The notes below the pieces were generated by a model. That model did not search any database and had not been told where the DNA came from. It saw nothing but the letters and a program-made list of their open reading frames with translations. A program made the translations under genes and the position numbers. From positions 37,134,080 to 37,198,079 of the forward strand of contig CAMZMU010000107.1 of the NCBI GenBank assembly GCA_947311845.1: 64,000 nucleotides of DNA. The letters run 5' to 3'. The DNA comes from Poa pratensis. Taxonomy: Eukaryota; Streptophyta; Magnoliopsida; Poales; Poaceae. Shown here piece by piece: positions 21,625 to 33,621 of this stretch (position 1 is the stretch's first letter; every line of letters starts with the position of its first letter).

Positions 21625-24600
21625 ATGGAGGCTGCTGCTGAGCGCCGTGCTCTTCCTCCTCTTCTCCGCGCTGCGGCGGCTGCTGCTGCTAGCGACGTCT
21701 CGCTCACCTTGACCAGCGCCCCGCCGCGCATCTCGAGGTCGGCGTCGGCAGTATTCGCCTTCCGAGCTATGCAGAGCAGTGGCTGGACCTGCGGAGATTG
21801 CGCCATCACCTGCAAGGTCAGTAGTTCGATCTGGTGCACGCGCTCCTACTGTTCTACTCTAGCTAGTATCATGGGCATGCGCCTTCTTTTCCGAATTCCA
21901 ATTTTCTGCGCATTTCCAATTTTCAAATGATCATGTTCAGTACTCATATTATGTACGCTGCTCCTGGTAATGGAAACGGCTAGGCAGGCTTAAATAATAA
22001 ATAAGCTTGCGCAGCCAGAGAGTGCGTCCTCTTTCAGTGAAAACAACAAAAGGTAGTAGTGAATAAAATGGATAGGTTCGAAGTACTCCGACATTCTTCC
22101 CGATAATTGTAGTTTGAGTACTACAGTACATAAATATGTCACTGAATTAAACAGTACGAGATGAATGATTCTGCTGAGGACAGAAAGGTCACGCAATTCA
22201 TTACTATGGAGTACTACTGGTATAAAAAAAATCACTACAAAATATTTAGTAGGTTTTGTTGGCAATTGGGGGTTGTCTTTTGTTTTCTCAAATATTGTTT
22301 TCTGTTGAAAGATCTTTTATTTAGATGTGACCAAAAATACCATAGCTCGTCCAAGATGTAAGCCTTTTTAAGAGTTCTATACTAGTTAAGCATTTCAAAG
22401 TTTACCCATACAAACAATTACTACAAGCATCCAAATTTCAAATTAGCCACAAATTTTTTTTTCATAATGTAATGCTCCCTCATTCCATTTCTATAAGGTG
22501 TATTTGTTTTTTGAAAAGTCAAATTTCGTTATCTTCGACCGAGTTTCTAAAAAAACTAACAAATTTGACGATATGAAATGAGTTGAATTTTATTTTCTTG
22601 TTTTACTATTTAATATTGTAGATGTTCAAAGGTTTTTCTATAAAGTGGGTCAAAGTTAGAACGTTGGACCTCTAGAAAATATGTTTGAATATTATTATGT
22701 GAGGCAATATGTTTGATCACAAACTAATGTCAACATATCTATCACAAAGAGTGTGTCAATGTTCTAAAAGACTCACATGTTCACTTTTAAGAGGCATTAC
22801 TAGTATCGGTAAAAAACAAATCTACAACCAGCTGGATTCCAAATGTCTGCAGGCTGCAGAACATAATTCAGACACTTCCAAAGCTCCGTGTATTAGCACA
22901 AGTTACTCCCTGTCTCCCTGTCAGAGTTAACCAGTTACATTTGTCGCGTGCACGCAGTTGGACGGTGAAAGCGCATCGGATTGCGGGGGAAGATCCGGGA
23001 ACGGGAACGGCACGGAGGTGGTGAGCTATGCAGCACTCAAGGACGGGAACCACACATTTGCGGCGTGCGCGACCCCGGCGTCAGGAAGCGCCGCCGACTC
23101 GACCTGCGCCACCTACGCCTGGGATGTCGGTTGAGTAACACGTTAAACCCAGCCCAGCTGCAGAAATCTCCACTCCACTCGATCGATCTGCAGTCACGAA
23201 CTAATCTGAACCCATGTCGACGGTGCAGACACTGTTCCACCGACGGCGTCCGTGGCGGCGGAGTCGGCGTTCACGAGTGCGTCCAACGTCTCGGTGCTCA
23301 TCTCCTTCAGCGAGCCGTGCCCCGGCGCCGGCGGATTCACCTGCAACGCCTCCTACTGCAACGTACGTGACCGTCGTCGTGCCACTCCCAGACTCTGCTC
23401 TTACTACTGATCTCTGAATCTCTGAAACTTTTGTCTCCGCGTTGCGTCTGCAGCTCGTCGTTTACGGGCCTGGCCACTTGGAGGCGTCCACCCTGGAGGA
23501 AGTCGTGCCGGGGCTGCAGTACTCCGTCGCTGTGGCCGCGTCGCCGGAGGTGGAGTACGGGCGCTTGATCCTGGTGATGCGCCGTGGGTTCTGCACCGAC
23601 GTGGCCGGCCATTACTTCAGGAGGACCTCCAACTCGAGCTTCACTCTCCGCTTCGGTACAAACCAACCACACCCTCACTGCTGCTGCTCACATCCTATCT
23701 GAATCTGAAACCTGATTCTCAGACAGGAGGAACGACGTGATGAACATCACCGCCACCATCCCCGAGAAGCTGCTGCAGATCGAGGGCGCCACCAGGGTGG
23801 TTCAGGCCACCAACGACGACAGGGAGCTGAGGATATACATGTCCTTCGCCGAGCCGGTGATGAACTCATCCACGGAGATTCTCGCCGCGCTCAGCGCCAC
23901 CGGCGCCGAGCTGACGCCGACCAACAGGACCACCCTCGGCAACCGTCGGTTCGGTTACGTCGTGAGTTCACCGGCCGTCGAGCTTTCAAAAAACTTAATT
24001 AGCTTCTTAATTTGACTCAGCTCTGCACGTCTCTCCACTTGATCTGTGTGTAGGTGAACAAGATATCAGACACCGCTGTCGTGACCGTTGCATGTGATTC
24101 GAGTTCTGTAATCAGTAGACAAGGGAGCCCGGTTTTTCCATCAGAACCATTCACATTTCTCTATGGTATGTATTATTCAGTGTAATATAGTATAGAAAAA
24201 AAGTTCAGATATGTACACTTCAACATTGTTTTAAGTCTTGAATTTTTCTCTCTTCCGATGGATGACGACACATGCAGATACTCAAAGACCTGCTGTTAAA
24301 CTCGCGACATCGACCGTTAGGACAAGTTCTCGCAACATCCCGATCTTGATCAAGTTTGAAAAGCCTGTGTTTAACTTCAGTTCCTCCGCAGTGCAGGTTT
24401 CTGGGGGCACACTATTGAGGCAAGAACTAATAGATACTCCATTTCAATGCCTGAACATTTTTTTTTTCGAAATGGAGGCAGGCCCCGGCCTTTGCAATGC
24501 CTGAACATCTGAATAAATCACTAAATTGTTTTCTTCACGTATGGTTCGTTTTTGCTGCTTTCAGCTTCCATGAAGCTAGTAAGAGCATATACACAGTGCA

Positions 24601-27175
24601 GATCCAGGCAGTTGACAAGCTGGTTTCGGTCCAGGTAGCTGCGAACACAGCTCAGGACGTAGCCGGGAATCAGAATCTGGCATCAGACCGCCTCCAAGTG
24701 AGACACTGTATGTGGTAGTACGAGCATTCATTCTTCGATTATTGTTGGTACTCATTTATTGATACGGCTTGATACTCTGGGATCGTCGCTTCTCTTACTA
24801 TGATCTGCACATGCAGATTCTGTCCCTGCATCGTCGTCATCAATCGCGACCATCGTCACCGTAACATTCGCAGCAACTGCCGTCGTCGCCACACTCCTCA
24901 GCGTCTCCACGTCATCGCTCATTAGGTCCGGGAACATAACGAGGCCTTCGTCTTACTCCATCTCCGAACCATCACGAAACATTCTGGTAATCATCGTGGA
25001 CATGCAGGAACTCTGTTATCTAGTACTCCTACATAGCAGACATATCAGATTTCAACAGTCTGGCCTACTATTTTCTTCAGAGAATGGCTTGCCACATCCA
25101 GATCTTCGCTCTGTCGAGATGGCTGTCGATAAACCTGCCGGTGGAGTACTACGAGCTGGCTAAGGGGATCGAGTGGACCATTCCCTACATTCGCCTTCCA
25201 TGGGAGGGCCCGTCTGCAGATCCGTTCGTAGGGTACTCCACCATGCCTGCCATCGCGTACTCGGAGCTGGTGGACAGGATTGGTGTAGCGGCTGATGCCT
25301 ACAACCCTCGAGCTGGTCAGCAGCAGATTATGCCGATGGAGATACCGGTAGACGCGACGATCCCGCTGCAGATTCCGGCGTTGGATGGGAAGCCGCTGAC
25401 CGCGATGGAGTACCGATCTTTCTTTGAGGTCACATACATGCAGACACGAACTGATTTCCTCCCTGTATTCGATTTTCATTGTTCCTCGATGCTAAGTGAG
25501 CATGGCACGGCTGAAATGCAGAATCAGGACATGAAGCCTGAAGCACAGATTATCATGAAGCTGCAAGATTTGGACGGGTAATGCTCATTGGTGTCTGAGT
25601 ACTGACAAACTGACAACATGCTGACTGAATTATATATGCTACTGAACATGAATAACGGATGCAGGTGGAAATACTTTGGAAGGAACATGTTTTGGCTGGG
25701 TGTGATCGGGGGAGGTCTGATCCTGCTGCATCTTCTTCTCCTCCTTTACTTGAGACTAAGATACAGAGGAGGCACGGGAAGCTACGGAGCACTCGTCCTC
25801 CCCAGGTTTGAGATCATGCTTGCAATCCTTGCATTGCCATGTATATCACAGGCGTCTGCAGCACTCATCAGAGGTACGCCAGGTCACGTAATTACGTAAG
25901 GTCGCTCCGACCGATGCAGCTACCAAGTGCCTAATTGATTTTCTTGGATGATCGATCGATCGATCAGGAGGGACTACGGGAGGGCTCGCCGTCGGGATCG
26001 TGCTCACGGGCGTCTTAACGGCGTTCTTGGTAGCCCTGTTGCTGTTCCTGTCGCTGGGCATCACGACAGGGAGGCTACTCCAGTACAAGGAGGTCCACCA
26101 GGAAGGGCAAGAGCACCGCTGGTACCAGGAGATCATCAGGCGGACGCTGGGCCCCGGCAAGCGCGGGCAGTGGACGTGGAAGGACCCAGGGCGCGCCGCC
26201 CGGCTCGTCAAGCTCGGCCCGCTGTTCGAGGACCTGCGCGGCCCGCCAAAGTACATGCTGACGCAGATCGTCGTCGGCGGGGGTGGCAGGAAGCGCGCGG
26301 CGGCAGACCAGCGGATCATGGCGTCGGAGGACGAGAACGAGGACGCCGAGGCGCCGCTGCTGCAGAAGGTGTTCGGCATCCTGAGGATATACTACACGCT
26401 CATCGAGTCGGTGAAGCGTGTGGCGCTGGGCATCGTGGCTGGCGCGCACGCGTCGTCGGGGCGGTCGTCGCGCGAGCACGCGGTGGTGGTCCTGGCTCTC
26501 GCTTCGTTCCAGCTCTTCTTCATGCTGCTCAAGAAGCCCTTCATCAAGAAGCGGGTGCAGCTGGTGGAGATCGTCGCGGTGGCCAGCGAGGTGTTCGTCT
26601 TCGCCGCCTGCCTCGTGCTCATCGACAGGAACAACAGCGGCAGAGGCGAACTCGAACAAGTCGAGGAGAGCGGCGGCGTAGGGATCGCCATGCTCGGAGT
26701 GTTCTCGTTGGCGTTCGCCGCGCAGCTGTGCAACGAGTGGAACGCGCTGTACCGGCAGGTTCAGTACCTGAGCCCGGACAGGAGCTCCTTCCTGGAGGGA
26801 GCCAAGGCGGCTTCCATCGGTCTGCTGCTGTTGGTGCTGCCTTCGTCGGTGCTGGGCGACCGCCTGCAGACGGACCAGCCGTCGCCGGATGGTGGCCAGG
26901 GGGTGCAGATCGAAGCGCAGGGGAGTTCAAACGAGCGGACCTGGCTTGGGCAGCTGCGGGATATGGCCAAGGCGAGCTTCAGCAGGGACGGGGAGGACCC
27001 GTCCAGCAGCAGCGCGTACAAGGGGAAACGGAGCCGGAGCTCCTCGGTGACGTCGCAGTCTGCCGACGCCAAGGCCAAGGGGAGTGGAGGCCCAAGTCCA
27101 AGGCTCTCTACAAGGATCTCGAGGCCATCTTCTCCAACAGGTAGTGAGCAACTAAGCATGCCCTGCTTTGTCTGA
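21625..27175 (+). CDS. Large membrane protein with Ig-like repeats and polytopic C-terminus (13 exons)
   Basis: Exons: 21625-21816, 22958-23129, 23229-23362, 23454-23655, 23723-23961, 24054-24165, 24278-24419, 24565-24707, 24817-24986, 25081-25428, 25522-25577, 25665-25873 and 25968-27175. Phases agree throughout, giving about 1108 aa. Intron 7 is GC-AG; the others are GT-AG. The N-terminal half is Cys- and Asn-glycosite-rich with three Ig-like (Big_12-like) repeats marked by VSVLISFSEPC, LRIYMSFAEPV and IPILIKFEKPVFNF. Hydrophobic segments follow: one near residue 460, TM pairs at WLGVIGGGLILLHLLLLLYL and GIVLTGVLTAFLVALLLFLS, and four more down to about residue 990. The tail is Ser-rich. 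Plants encode such proteins without a settled function; the C-terminus recalls TRP-like membrane domains (inference). Odd: the best signal peptide lies in another frame (ATG 21605), so the true N-terminus is uncertain. Confidence 0.85.
22480..22700. mobile_element. Stowaway-like MITE remnant in intron 1
   Basis: CTCCCTCATTCCATTTCTAT followed by AAGGTGTATTTG and GAAAAGTCAAA matches the left end of grass Stowaway MITEs (CTCCCTCCGTTCC...). The mirrored right end was not found, so this is a degraded or truncated copy. Confidence 0.45.
24445..24508 (-). mobile_element. 36-bp retroposed fragment with 14-bp target duplication in a GC-AG intron
   Basis: CAATGCCTGAACAT occurs at 24445-24458 and 24495-24508. 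The intervening 36 bp begin with a T-run and CGAAATGGAGG and end CCCCGGCCTTTG. Read on the minus strand this is CAAAGGCCGGGG...TTTCG plus poly(A), the look of the last bases of a grass LINE or SINE inserted with strong 5' truncation. It lies in intron 7, between 24419 and 24565, and does not touch the exons. Confidence 0.7.
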
Positions 27176-28740
27176 AAAAAAAAAACTAAGCAAACCCCGC
27201 CTCCATGGTTGGCTAGTGAGAATTGAGAGAGAATCAGGATAAGCAAAAGGAGGTCAAAGAACAAGTGGAAAACACAGCATATACTAGAAATAGGAAGACA
27301 CCGTTTTATCTGACGCAAAATCACATTAGGTGATTGTTGATGTGTCGTAACGTTATTGTCAAGATCATTCATAATTTCATGTTGCATGATAGAATGAGTT
27401 CTTCATATTCACTTTAGATATGATTATATGAAATGCAAAGGAATTTGTTCTCATGTCTGCTTGTATAACTCCATGGAACCAAATGTGCTATATGGACGGT
27501 ATTCGTAAAGGAAAGCATAACTATGAATGTTTGTGGGGGAACTGACAAAACACAGCCCCCTCCGGTCGCCCGTGTAGCCTCGAATGCGACACGGGCAGAA
27601 CCCTAGCGCGTTGGCGCCGGCACCCGCCCTCTACCGTCCTCCTCCCCATGCCTTCGTCTGATGATGCCACGCTGCTAAGACCGGAGGAGGGCGATGGCAG
27701 AGGGGTTCATGGGGTTCATTTCACCTCAAGGTTATTGTCTTCCGAATGGTGGTGACTCTCTCCGGTGGTGCGAAGACTAGGAGGCATGGGCGTGCATGCG
27801 TTGCCTGCGGCCGTATCGTGGAGCGAAGAGGACCAGTGGCCACAAAACTTCTTTGATGGTGCAATCGTGAGGATCTGGATCCACGACGGATCTATTTGGC
27901 ATGTCCATACGGTGCTTCGGTTTCCCGCAAGAACTCGGAACTCTGGCGGCGATGTCTTGGATGTGTGGCCATAGAGCCTGGCTAGACCCTCATGCATTCA
28001 GATCTGACGTTGCGAGCCCCAAGATCAACTAGCATGGACGAGATTTTGTGGTGGGTGGACGACATCATTGGAGAGACAGGTGGACTATTTGTCTACGGGC
28101 TCGGTAACGCTTGGGGTGCTGGTAAAATCCAATTCCAACGTGGTGTCGTTACCATGTTGATGGTGTCGTGTGGTGCAACCCTTGCCTACCATGCCGATTT
28201 GCTCATGAGACCCTAGATCTGGGTCTTCTCGGACGGGACGATGACGACACTTGGTGCCATGTTCCCTCTTAGGGGCATTTTCTTGGAGATGGACCTGACT
28301 AGAGAGACCAAGGACCAAAGGCAGATTAACATTTGTGTGGCAATAGAAGTTCAGCGGTGGGCGACAATGTTTTGGCAGTTGTTCTGCCATGCACGTTTGC
28401 CTCCAGGTGACCCTTTTCAGCACAAACCTTACTCTCTTCCCTCCATGTCTAGTCTTCATGATCAGAGTTGCCCAGTCGCCGATGTGGGTTGCTGATGTTT
28501 GGCATATATAAGCCGATGTGACTCGTGCATCTTGTTATGTGTTAAACAAAGTTGATGGTTAGTTGTGGCAAAATCGGGGTCACTAGCTCGACACACTAGT
28601 GCACAACGACGCTATGGACACAAGCAAAAAAAAACCTACGATAACCGAAAAGAGTTTGTTTCCTGAGTTTTGTAACTGATGTGAAGGCTCGGCTGCGACG
28701 GTATTTTGCACCGCTACCCATATTGTCGCGTCCTAGATAG
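27176..28740. other. Gene-free stretch between the membrane-protein gene and element A
   Basis: Starts with the 3' UTR of the upstream gene. 27540-28500 is of moderate G+C content with text such as GGATCTGGATCCACGACGG, in the style of LINE 3' non-coding regions, but no domain could be identified. No tRNA or conserved gene was seen. Confidence 0.35.
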
Positions 28741-30065
28741 TGGACACCGGGTATCCGTACACCCTCTTTGTAGATTCGGTAAAGGGGCGCAAGGAGTTTC
28801 CGGCCAGCTTCACGAGATGGACACGAGACACACGATTTACCCAGATTCGGGCTGGTCGGAAGCGTAACTCCCTACTCTTACTTGTGTGTATAGATGATAA
28901 TGAAATTCGTGGCTACAAGGGTGAGTTCCCGAGGAACTCAACCTCTCTCTTGTTCTTGGTCGCTCTAGACGAACACAGGGAGAAAAGATGGGGCTCCTCC
29001 AGATATGATCTCCTCCTCGCGCCCAAGATTGCTTGCTAGTTAAGTTGATCCTCCTCGCACGGCGGCCCTGGTCCTTCTTTATAGGCTAAGGGGATACCAC
29101 ACTGGCCACCTGGTGAAGTTAGGACTTCTAGGGTGGCCCGATCTTCACGGATTGATGGCGGGAGTGGACGAACGCACGCAAGAATATGAGGAACACGAAG
29201 AACACCAAGAAATACAAGAACACAAACACGATACAAGAACCGTTTCCCTTACCGTCGGTCCAACCGGCCCAATAGAATCCACATGAGGGGGAGATCGGCA
29301 AGTAGATACAAGAAGAGATCTTGGATGGTTGTTTCTCCAACGGTCAACCGAACCGCTCCAATAAAGTCACCCGAGGATGAAAGATTGGCAAGTAGTCAAA
29401 CTACAAGTAGAGGTCTTGAATCCACAAGAGGGGTCTTCTCCACAAGGGGAGGAAGGAGACCATCTTGAGGTGAAGGAGCACAGCTCTACTCTAATCTCAA
29501 AACATAGTCTATCCTAACCCTAGGCAGCCAAGGGGTATTTATAGTCTTAGTACAAAACGGGTGGAAGACACACGGGAACGGATAAGGCTGGCGGGGAGAC
29601 CGGCCTGGGGCCGGCCCAGGCCGGCTGGGAGGCCGGCTTGGTCTGGCGGTGGCCCAGCCCTGGGGCCGGCCTAGGCCGGCTGTGAGGCCGGCTGACGCTG
29701 GCGGGTGGCCGGCCTAGGCCGGCCGGGAGGCCGGCTGGCTCTAGAGGACGCCCGGCCCTGGGGCCGGCCTAGAACGGTTGGCCAGACTTCGCCGCTTCTT
29801 CTCCTTCGTCTTGGCGCTTTCTCTCCTCTTCCATGCGTATGCCTTGGATGGTCTTGACTCTTTACCTTCCTCGGCATCTTCCCGGATGGGCGTACTCGTC
29901 ATGTGATACCTAGCATAGCAAAAGGGTAGATGCTCAAATAGTATACCATCCAAAGGAGTACCAAATGGGTTCTCGTAGAGGAAAGAGTTCACCTTTGAGT
30001 TCGATGACGACATGGGATGTGTTGAGGGTCTTGACATGGTGATGGTCGTGACCAGGGCTACATCA
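28741..30065 (-). repeat. 3' LTR of element A
   Basis: The minus-strand start TGATGTAGCCCTGG (at 30065) directly follows the G-rich polypurine tract. The proposed end GGTGTCCA falls at 28741. A TATA box (CTATAAATACC on the minus strand) lies at 29534-29544. Upstream of it in U3 is a G+C-rich minisatellite. The outer edge is less certain because the 5' LTR is off-window. Confidence 0.6.
29595..29773. repeat. GGCCGGCC-rich minisatellite in the LTR promoter of element A
   Basis: Three imperfect units of about 50-65 bp share CTGGGGCCGGCC, AGGCCGGCTG and GAGGCCGGCT. The block is almost entirely G+C and made of nested GGCC/CCGG palindromes. It lies about 50-230 bp upstream of the LTR TATA box in the direction of transcription, where enhancer repeats of plant LTRs usually sit. 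Confidence 0.8.
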
Positions 30066-30108
30066 TCTCCGCCCCCCCCCCCCCCTTTAAAAGAGTCATC
30101 CTCGACTC

Positions 30109-30780
30109 TTACTCTTCATCACCATGCAAAGGAGGTAGATGTGTTGTCGAAGAATTGGAATTCGCCATGCCTACAAACACTAAAGACCAAGCAAAACATG
30201 TGTGTGCAAGAAAGAGGAGCATATCAACAATGACATGTCCATTCTTTGTTATAGCACCGTTAGCACAACACAAGAATATGAAAAGGTAGTCCAAGTGCAA
30301 GGTTAAAGTGCAAGCAATCCAATGAAACATCTTCAAAATGTGGAAACACAAAAACTCCATGAAAATATGAGGATGCCATCTAGGTATCTCATCTTGAACC
30401 ATATGATCGTTATTGCACACAAGGCATTGGAAAGAGCAATGTGTCATCAACCTTGATGCAACAAGAGGAGAATTTGGCACAAAAACACAATGAACAATGT
30501 CCAAAATATCATCTTGGGTGCAAACAAAGCACATGAAAGAGCAAGTTTCCAACATATTTGTTGCAACACCAAATTGGTAGAAACCAATAAACTCATGACA
30601 AGACATGCACAAAATGTCATTATGGTTACAAACAAGCCATTGGAAAGAACAATTGTTCATCATATTTGTGGCAACACATAAATCATCCATGTGAAAGATC
30701 AAGTAAACATGCTTGTCATATAGGAGACCAAAAGCAACATCATGATTGCAAACAAACCATAAGCAAGAGAAATTGTTCAA
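30109..30780 (-). CDS. Cys-rich repeat ORF of element A (223 aa, function unknown)
   Basis: An open frame in the 3' part of element A. It holds four imperfect modules about 36 aa apart, each with a core like CSFQWLVCNHND, CSFMCFVCTQDD or CSFQCLVCNNDH (the first is FSCLWFVCNHD). A hydrophobic tail follows (LHLDYLFIFLCC ... AHTCFAWSLVF). The end of the frame at 43155-43892 carries a fifth module (FSFTCVVCNNDEM) and a related tail (AHNFFIWCLV), so the unit has been duplicated within the element. It is not a known protein domain to me. The paired Cys could bind metal, but that is inference. It might equally be non-coding repeat DNA that happens to stay open. Confidence 0.45.
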   Translation of the reverse strand: MNNFSCLWFVCNHDVAFGLLYDKHVYLIFHMDDLCVATNMMNNCSFQWLVCNHNDILCMSCHEFIGFYQFGVATNMLETCSFMCFVCTQDDILDIVHCVFVPNSPLVASRLMTHCSFQCLVCNNDHMVQDEIPRWHPHIFMEFLCFHILKMFHWIACTLTLHLDYLFIFLCCANGAITKNGHVIVDMLLFLAHTCFAWSLVFVGMANSNSSTTHLPPLHGDEE

Positions 30781-30885
30781 CTTGTTTGATGCAAATCATG
30801 GGCAAAGTATTAGAGCTGGATTCAATCCACAACTCACATGTATGCTCTCAAGAGCTCATATTGTCAACTCATGCTCAATTGAGGT

Positions 30886-31919
30886 TGTCGGCCCAGTGAA
30901 ATCCAGGGTGTGCTGGGCCTGTCCTATACGGCCCTCGACACTTGATGGCCGATTTTTGCTAAGGACCAAGCCTACGGCTTGGAGAGCCTCGTGAGGCAAT
31001 TGCCTCGCGAGGGGATTTGAGGCAGCGAGGCCTGCGGAGGCCATATCCACTGCTGCCCCCTCTTTAAGGAAATCTCCCCTGGGGAGAGGTCAACGCCGAA
31101 TTCTCTACAGGGCATCCAAGCCCTCGTGGAGATCGCTTCGCTGCAAAGCAACCTCTGCAGAGCGCACATGGGCTCTGCAGCGGCCGCAGAGTGACGCGCG
31201 CCCCTGCGCGCGGTGACGACGACGCCGCAGTTGCCATTTTGGTGATTAAAGGGGTCAATAAAGCTGTGCCACCCGCTCCGGACTACAAGGATTTCCTCTT
31301 TGGTGATAAGGGGACCGGCCGGCGCTACGCTCCAAGGCCAACGTCACCGTGGGCACCCCCACGTTCCTCTGCGGCCCCAGCTGGCCGTCCTGCATGGACG
31401 GTGGGTACTCTGCTACAGGAGTCAGCTTTACGCTCATGGACCGCGTCCATGGACCGGGCTGCGATGCACCGCGCTCCACCTTCTGCGCCACGTGACAGCC
31501 CTACCACAGTGCGAGTGCAGGAGGGAGCACGGGGCGCCTATAAAAGGAGGCAAGGTGCACCGTAGCAAGGGATCGCATTCTCATTCCAGCATAGCCACTT
31601 ACGCGCAAGGAAGAAGAAGACCATTGCTTCCCTTCCTTGTATACACCATTGCCAAAAGAGAGCCTCGGCAAGCTCATTGTACTGTAACCTCTACAAGCAG
31701 TGCAATACAGACAAGCAGGAGTAGCGGTATTACCTCCACACGAGGGCCGTGAACCTGGGTACGGGCTGGTGTTCATCTCTGTCGTGATGTCCCTCCGCTT
31801 GCTCGACGAGCACCGTCGCCGTGCAGGTTGAGGGTTGTTTGACCAACGTGTTCAGCCCCTTACACGAACTCTCTTCGTGAGCTTGACTATCCCTGTTTCG
31901 TGGGAGTCATTCTCCGACA
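30886..31919 (+). repeat. 5' LTR of element B
   Basis: Runs TGTCGG...CCGACA, with terminal inverted repeat TGTCGG/CCGACA. The TATA box TATAAAA is at 31539-31545 (CGCCTATAAAAGGAGG), so transcription should start near 31570. Short open frames inside the LTR are also present in the 3' copy and are not considered genes. Confidence 0.95.
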
Positions 31920-31921
31920 AT

Positions 31922-31940
31922 TGGCGCGCCAGGTAGGGGG
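31922..31940 (+). other. Primer-binding site of element B
   Basis: TGGCGCGCCAGGTAGGGGG begins 2 bp after the LTR. The TGGCGC start (complement of a tRNA ...GCGCCA end) is right for a primer site. The tRNA species was not determined. Confidence 0.8.
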
Positions 31941-31977
31941 CTGAGGCGCGTCTTCAACCTTCATCGACCTCTGCGCC

Positions 31978-33600
31978 ATGGCGGACACTCGCGCAGCTCG
32001 CGCCACCCGGCGGGCGTCAGGCAGGGCAACCACCGAGCCCGCTGCCAACACCACCAACCCTCGCGGCCGTCCCCGCGCCAGCCGTGCCACGGGGCGCAAC
32101 ACCGCTGAACCGCGGGTGGAGCACCCCGAGGACGACGACGGCAACCACGACGACCGCTTCGACGACGACGTCGACCACGGGCACGGCGAGGACGCTGAGT
32201 CCTCGCACCGTCCCAGCGCCACAGCGCCTCCACTCTTGGGCGTCCAGCGCCCAGCCCAAACACCGCGCTGCTCATGGCCGCGGAACTCTTCCGCTACCGT
32301 CCCACAGCTGAGGCGCACGACAACTGGCTCGGCCGCCTTCAGCACCTCGTCGACATTGCGGCGGCACCGCGCGCTGCTCCTGCGGCGTCGCGCTCTCTGG
32401 TGCACCACAACTCCGGACGCGCTGGAACCACCGCGCATGGCGCACCTCCGCCGCCGCCTCCGCCGCCGCCTCCGCCAGGTCCGCCTCCGCCGCGGCGCAC
32501 AAGGCCGCATCCCACGCGTCTCGCCGCGCGATTGTCAAATCGTGCAGCGGACACCCCCAGACGCGCGGGTGGAAATGGAGCGCCAGAAGGACCTCCAGAA
32601 GCGCATCGTGGAGGAATCGGCCAGCAGGGCGACAGAACCGCCGTGCTCTTCAGGGGGCATCGCCTCGTACGCCACAGGTTGCGCGGCCTTCACCCGCAAC
32701 CTGCGCGCGTCGTCTGGCCACAGAAGTTCAGGCCTGACCTACCCAAGGGCTACGACGGCACGAACAACCCCATCGAGTTCTTGCAGCTCTACACCACCTC
32801 CATCCAAGCTGCGGGGGGAGACGACAAGGTCATGGCCAACTGGTTCTCCCACGCTCTCAAGGATTCCGCCTTGTCGTGGCTCCTGAACCTTCCCGAGGAC
32901 TCCATTGACTCGTGGGAGGAGCTCTGCCAGCAGTTCGTTGCGAACTTCAAGGGCACGTACGAGCGCGCCCTCACCTACAACGACCTGCGAGCTGTGCGCC
33001 AGAAGCCTGGCGAGACCCTCCGCAGGTACATCCAGCGCTTCAGCCAAGTCCGCAACAAGATCCCGAACATCCCGGACTCGCACGTCATTGCGGCCTTCAG
33101 AGAGGGCGTCACCAACCACAGGATGCTCGAGAAGCTCGGCATCCATGATACCCTTCCTCCGTGGTGAAGCTCTTCGACATCGCAGACAAGTGCGCCAAGG
33201 CAGAAGAAGGGCTCCTCTTCGTCAAGGTGGGCTCGACAGACGACCCTGTCGAGGGATCCAAGACCCAGAAGAGGCGTGACGAGACAAGCGCAAGCCTACC
33301 GCAGTCCTGGCAGCTGAACCCGACGCCAAGCATGTTCGCGAGGACTCTCCAGAGGCTGGCAAGAAAGGTGGACAACCGCCCGTTCTGCATCTACCACAAC
33401 AGGCGCGGCCATGCGACAGAGAACTGCTATGACCTCAAGCAACTGAGCAAGAAGCGTGAGCAAGAAGAGGCAGCGGTGGCCGCGGCAGAGGCCGTGGTTA
33501 CCGCAAAGGTGGACGCAAGGGCAACTTCCAGAGGCCTCAGGGAACTCAGGCGAATGCCGCCGAGAAAAACAACAATCTGCCCGACGAAGAGCCTGGAGGC
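31978..33600 (+). pseudogene. Gag region of element B, frameshifted
   Basis: The first Met (31978, MADTRAARATRRASG) opens a basic, low-complexity N-terminus. Near 32270 the code moves to another frame, then continues with MAAELFRYRP, a Pro run, and a retrotransposon gag core (KGYDGTNNPIEFLQLY ... WFSHALKDSALSWLLNLP ... SWEELCQQFVANFKGTYERA) to about 33167. After another shift comes a CHHC knuckle CIYHNRRGHATENC (33387-33428). Gag would form the particle and package RNA. At least two frameshifts make the copy defective. Confidence 0.85.
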
Positions 33601-33621
33601 TACCAGGCCCCCAAGGGTGCC

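Larger units (their letters stand above)
28741..30885 (-). mobile_element. Element A, 3' part: gag-like non-autonomous LTR retrotransposon
   Basis: The minus-strand 3' end of an element whose 5' coding part lies at 43168-45747. The two parts are separated by element B, which left the direct duplication GAGGT (30881-30885 and 43168-43172). It contains the 3' LTR (28741-30065), a G-run polypurine tract just before it (about 30068-30092) and Cys-rich reading frames. No protease, reverse transcriptase or integrase is visible, so the family depends on helpers. Confidence 0.75.

Noticed and set aside
25948..27144. 398-codon plus-strand frame overlapping the last exon of the membrane-protein gene
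   Set aside because: Arg/Gly-rich shadow. The overlapping frame has clear membrane helices and correct splice phase.
27560..28500. Possible host gene downstream of the membrane protein
   Set aside because: Short frames only, no domain, no consistent splice model. The text resembles LINE 3' non-coding DNA.
31191..31752. Frames in the LTR of element B (and the same in its 3' copy)
   Set aside because: Duplicated exactly with the LTR, cross the TATA box and transcription start, no domain.
32274..32560. Poly-Pro run as an independent host gene
   Set aside because: Lies in the gag leader of element B between its primer site and gag core.
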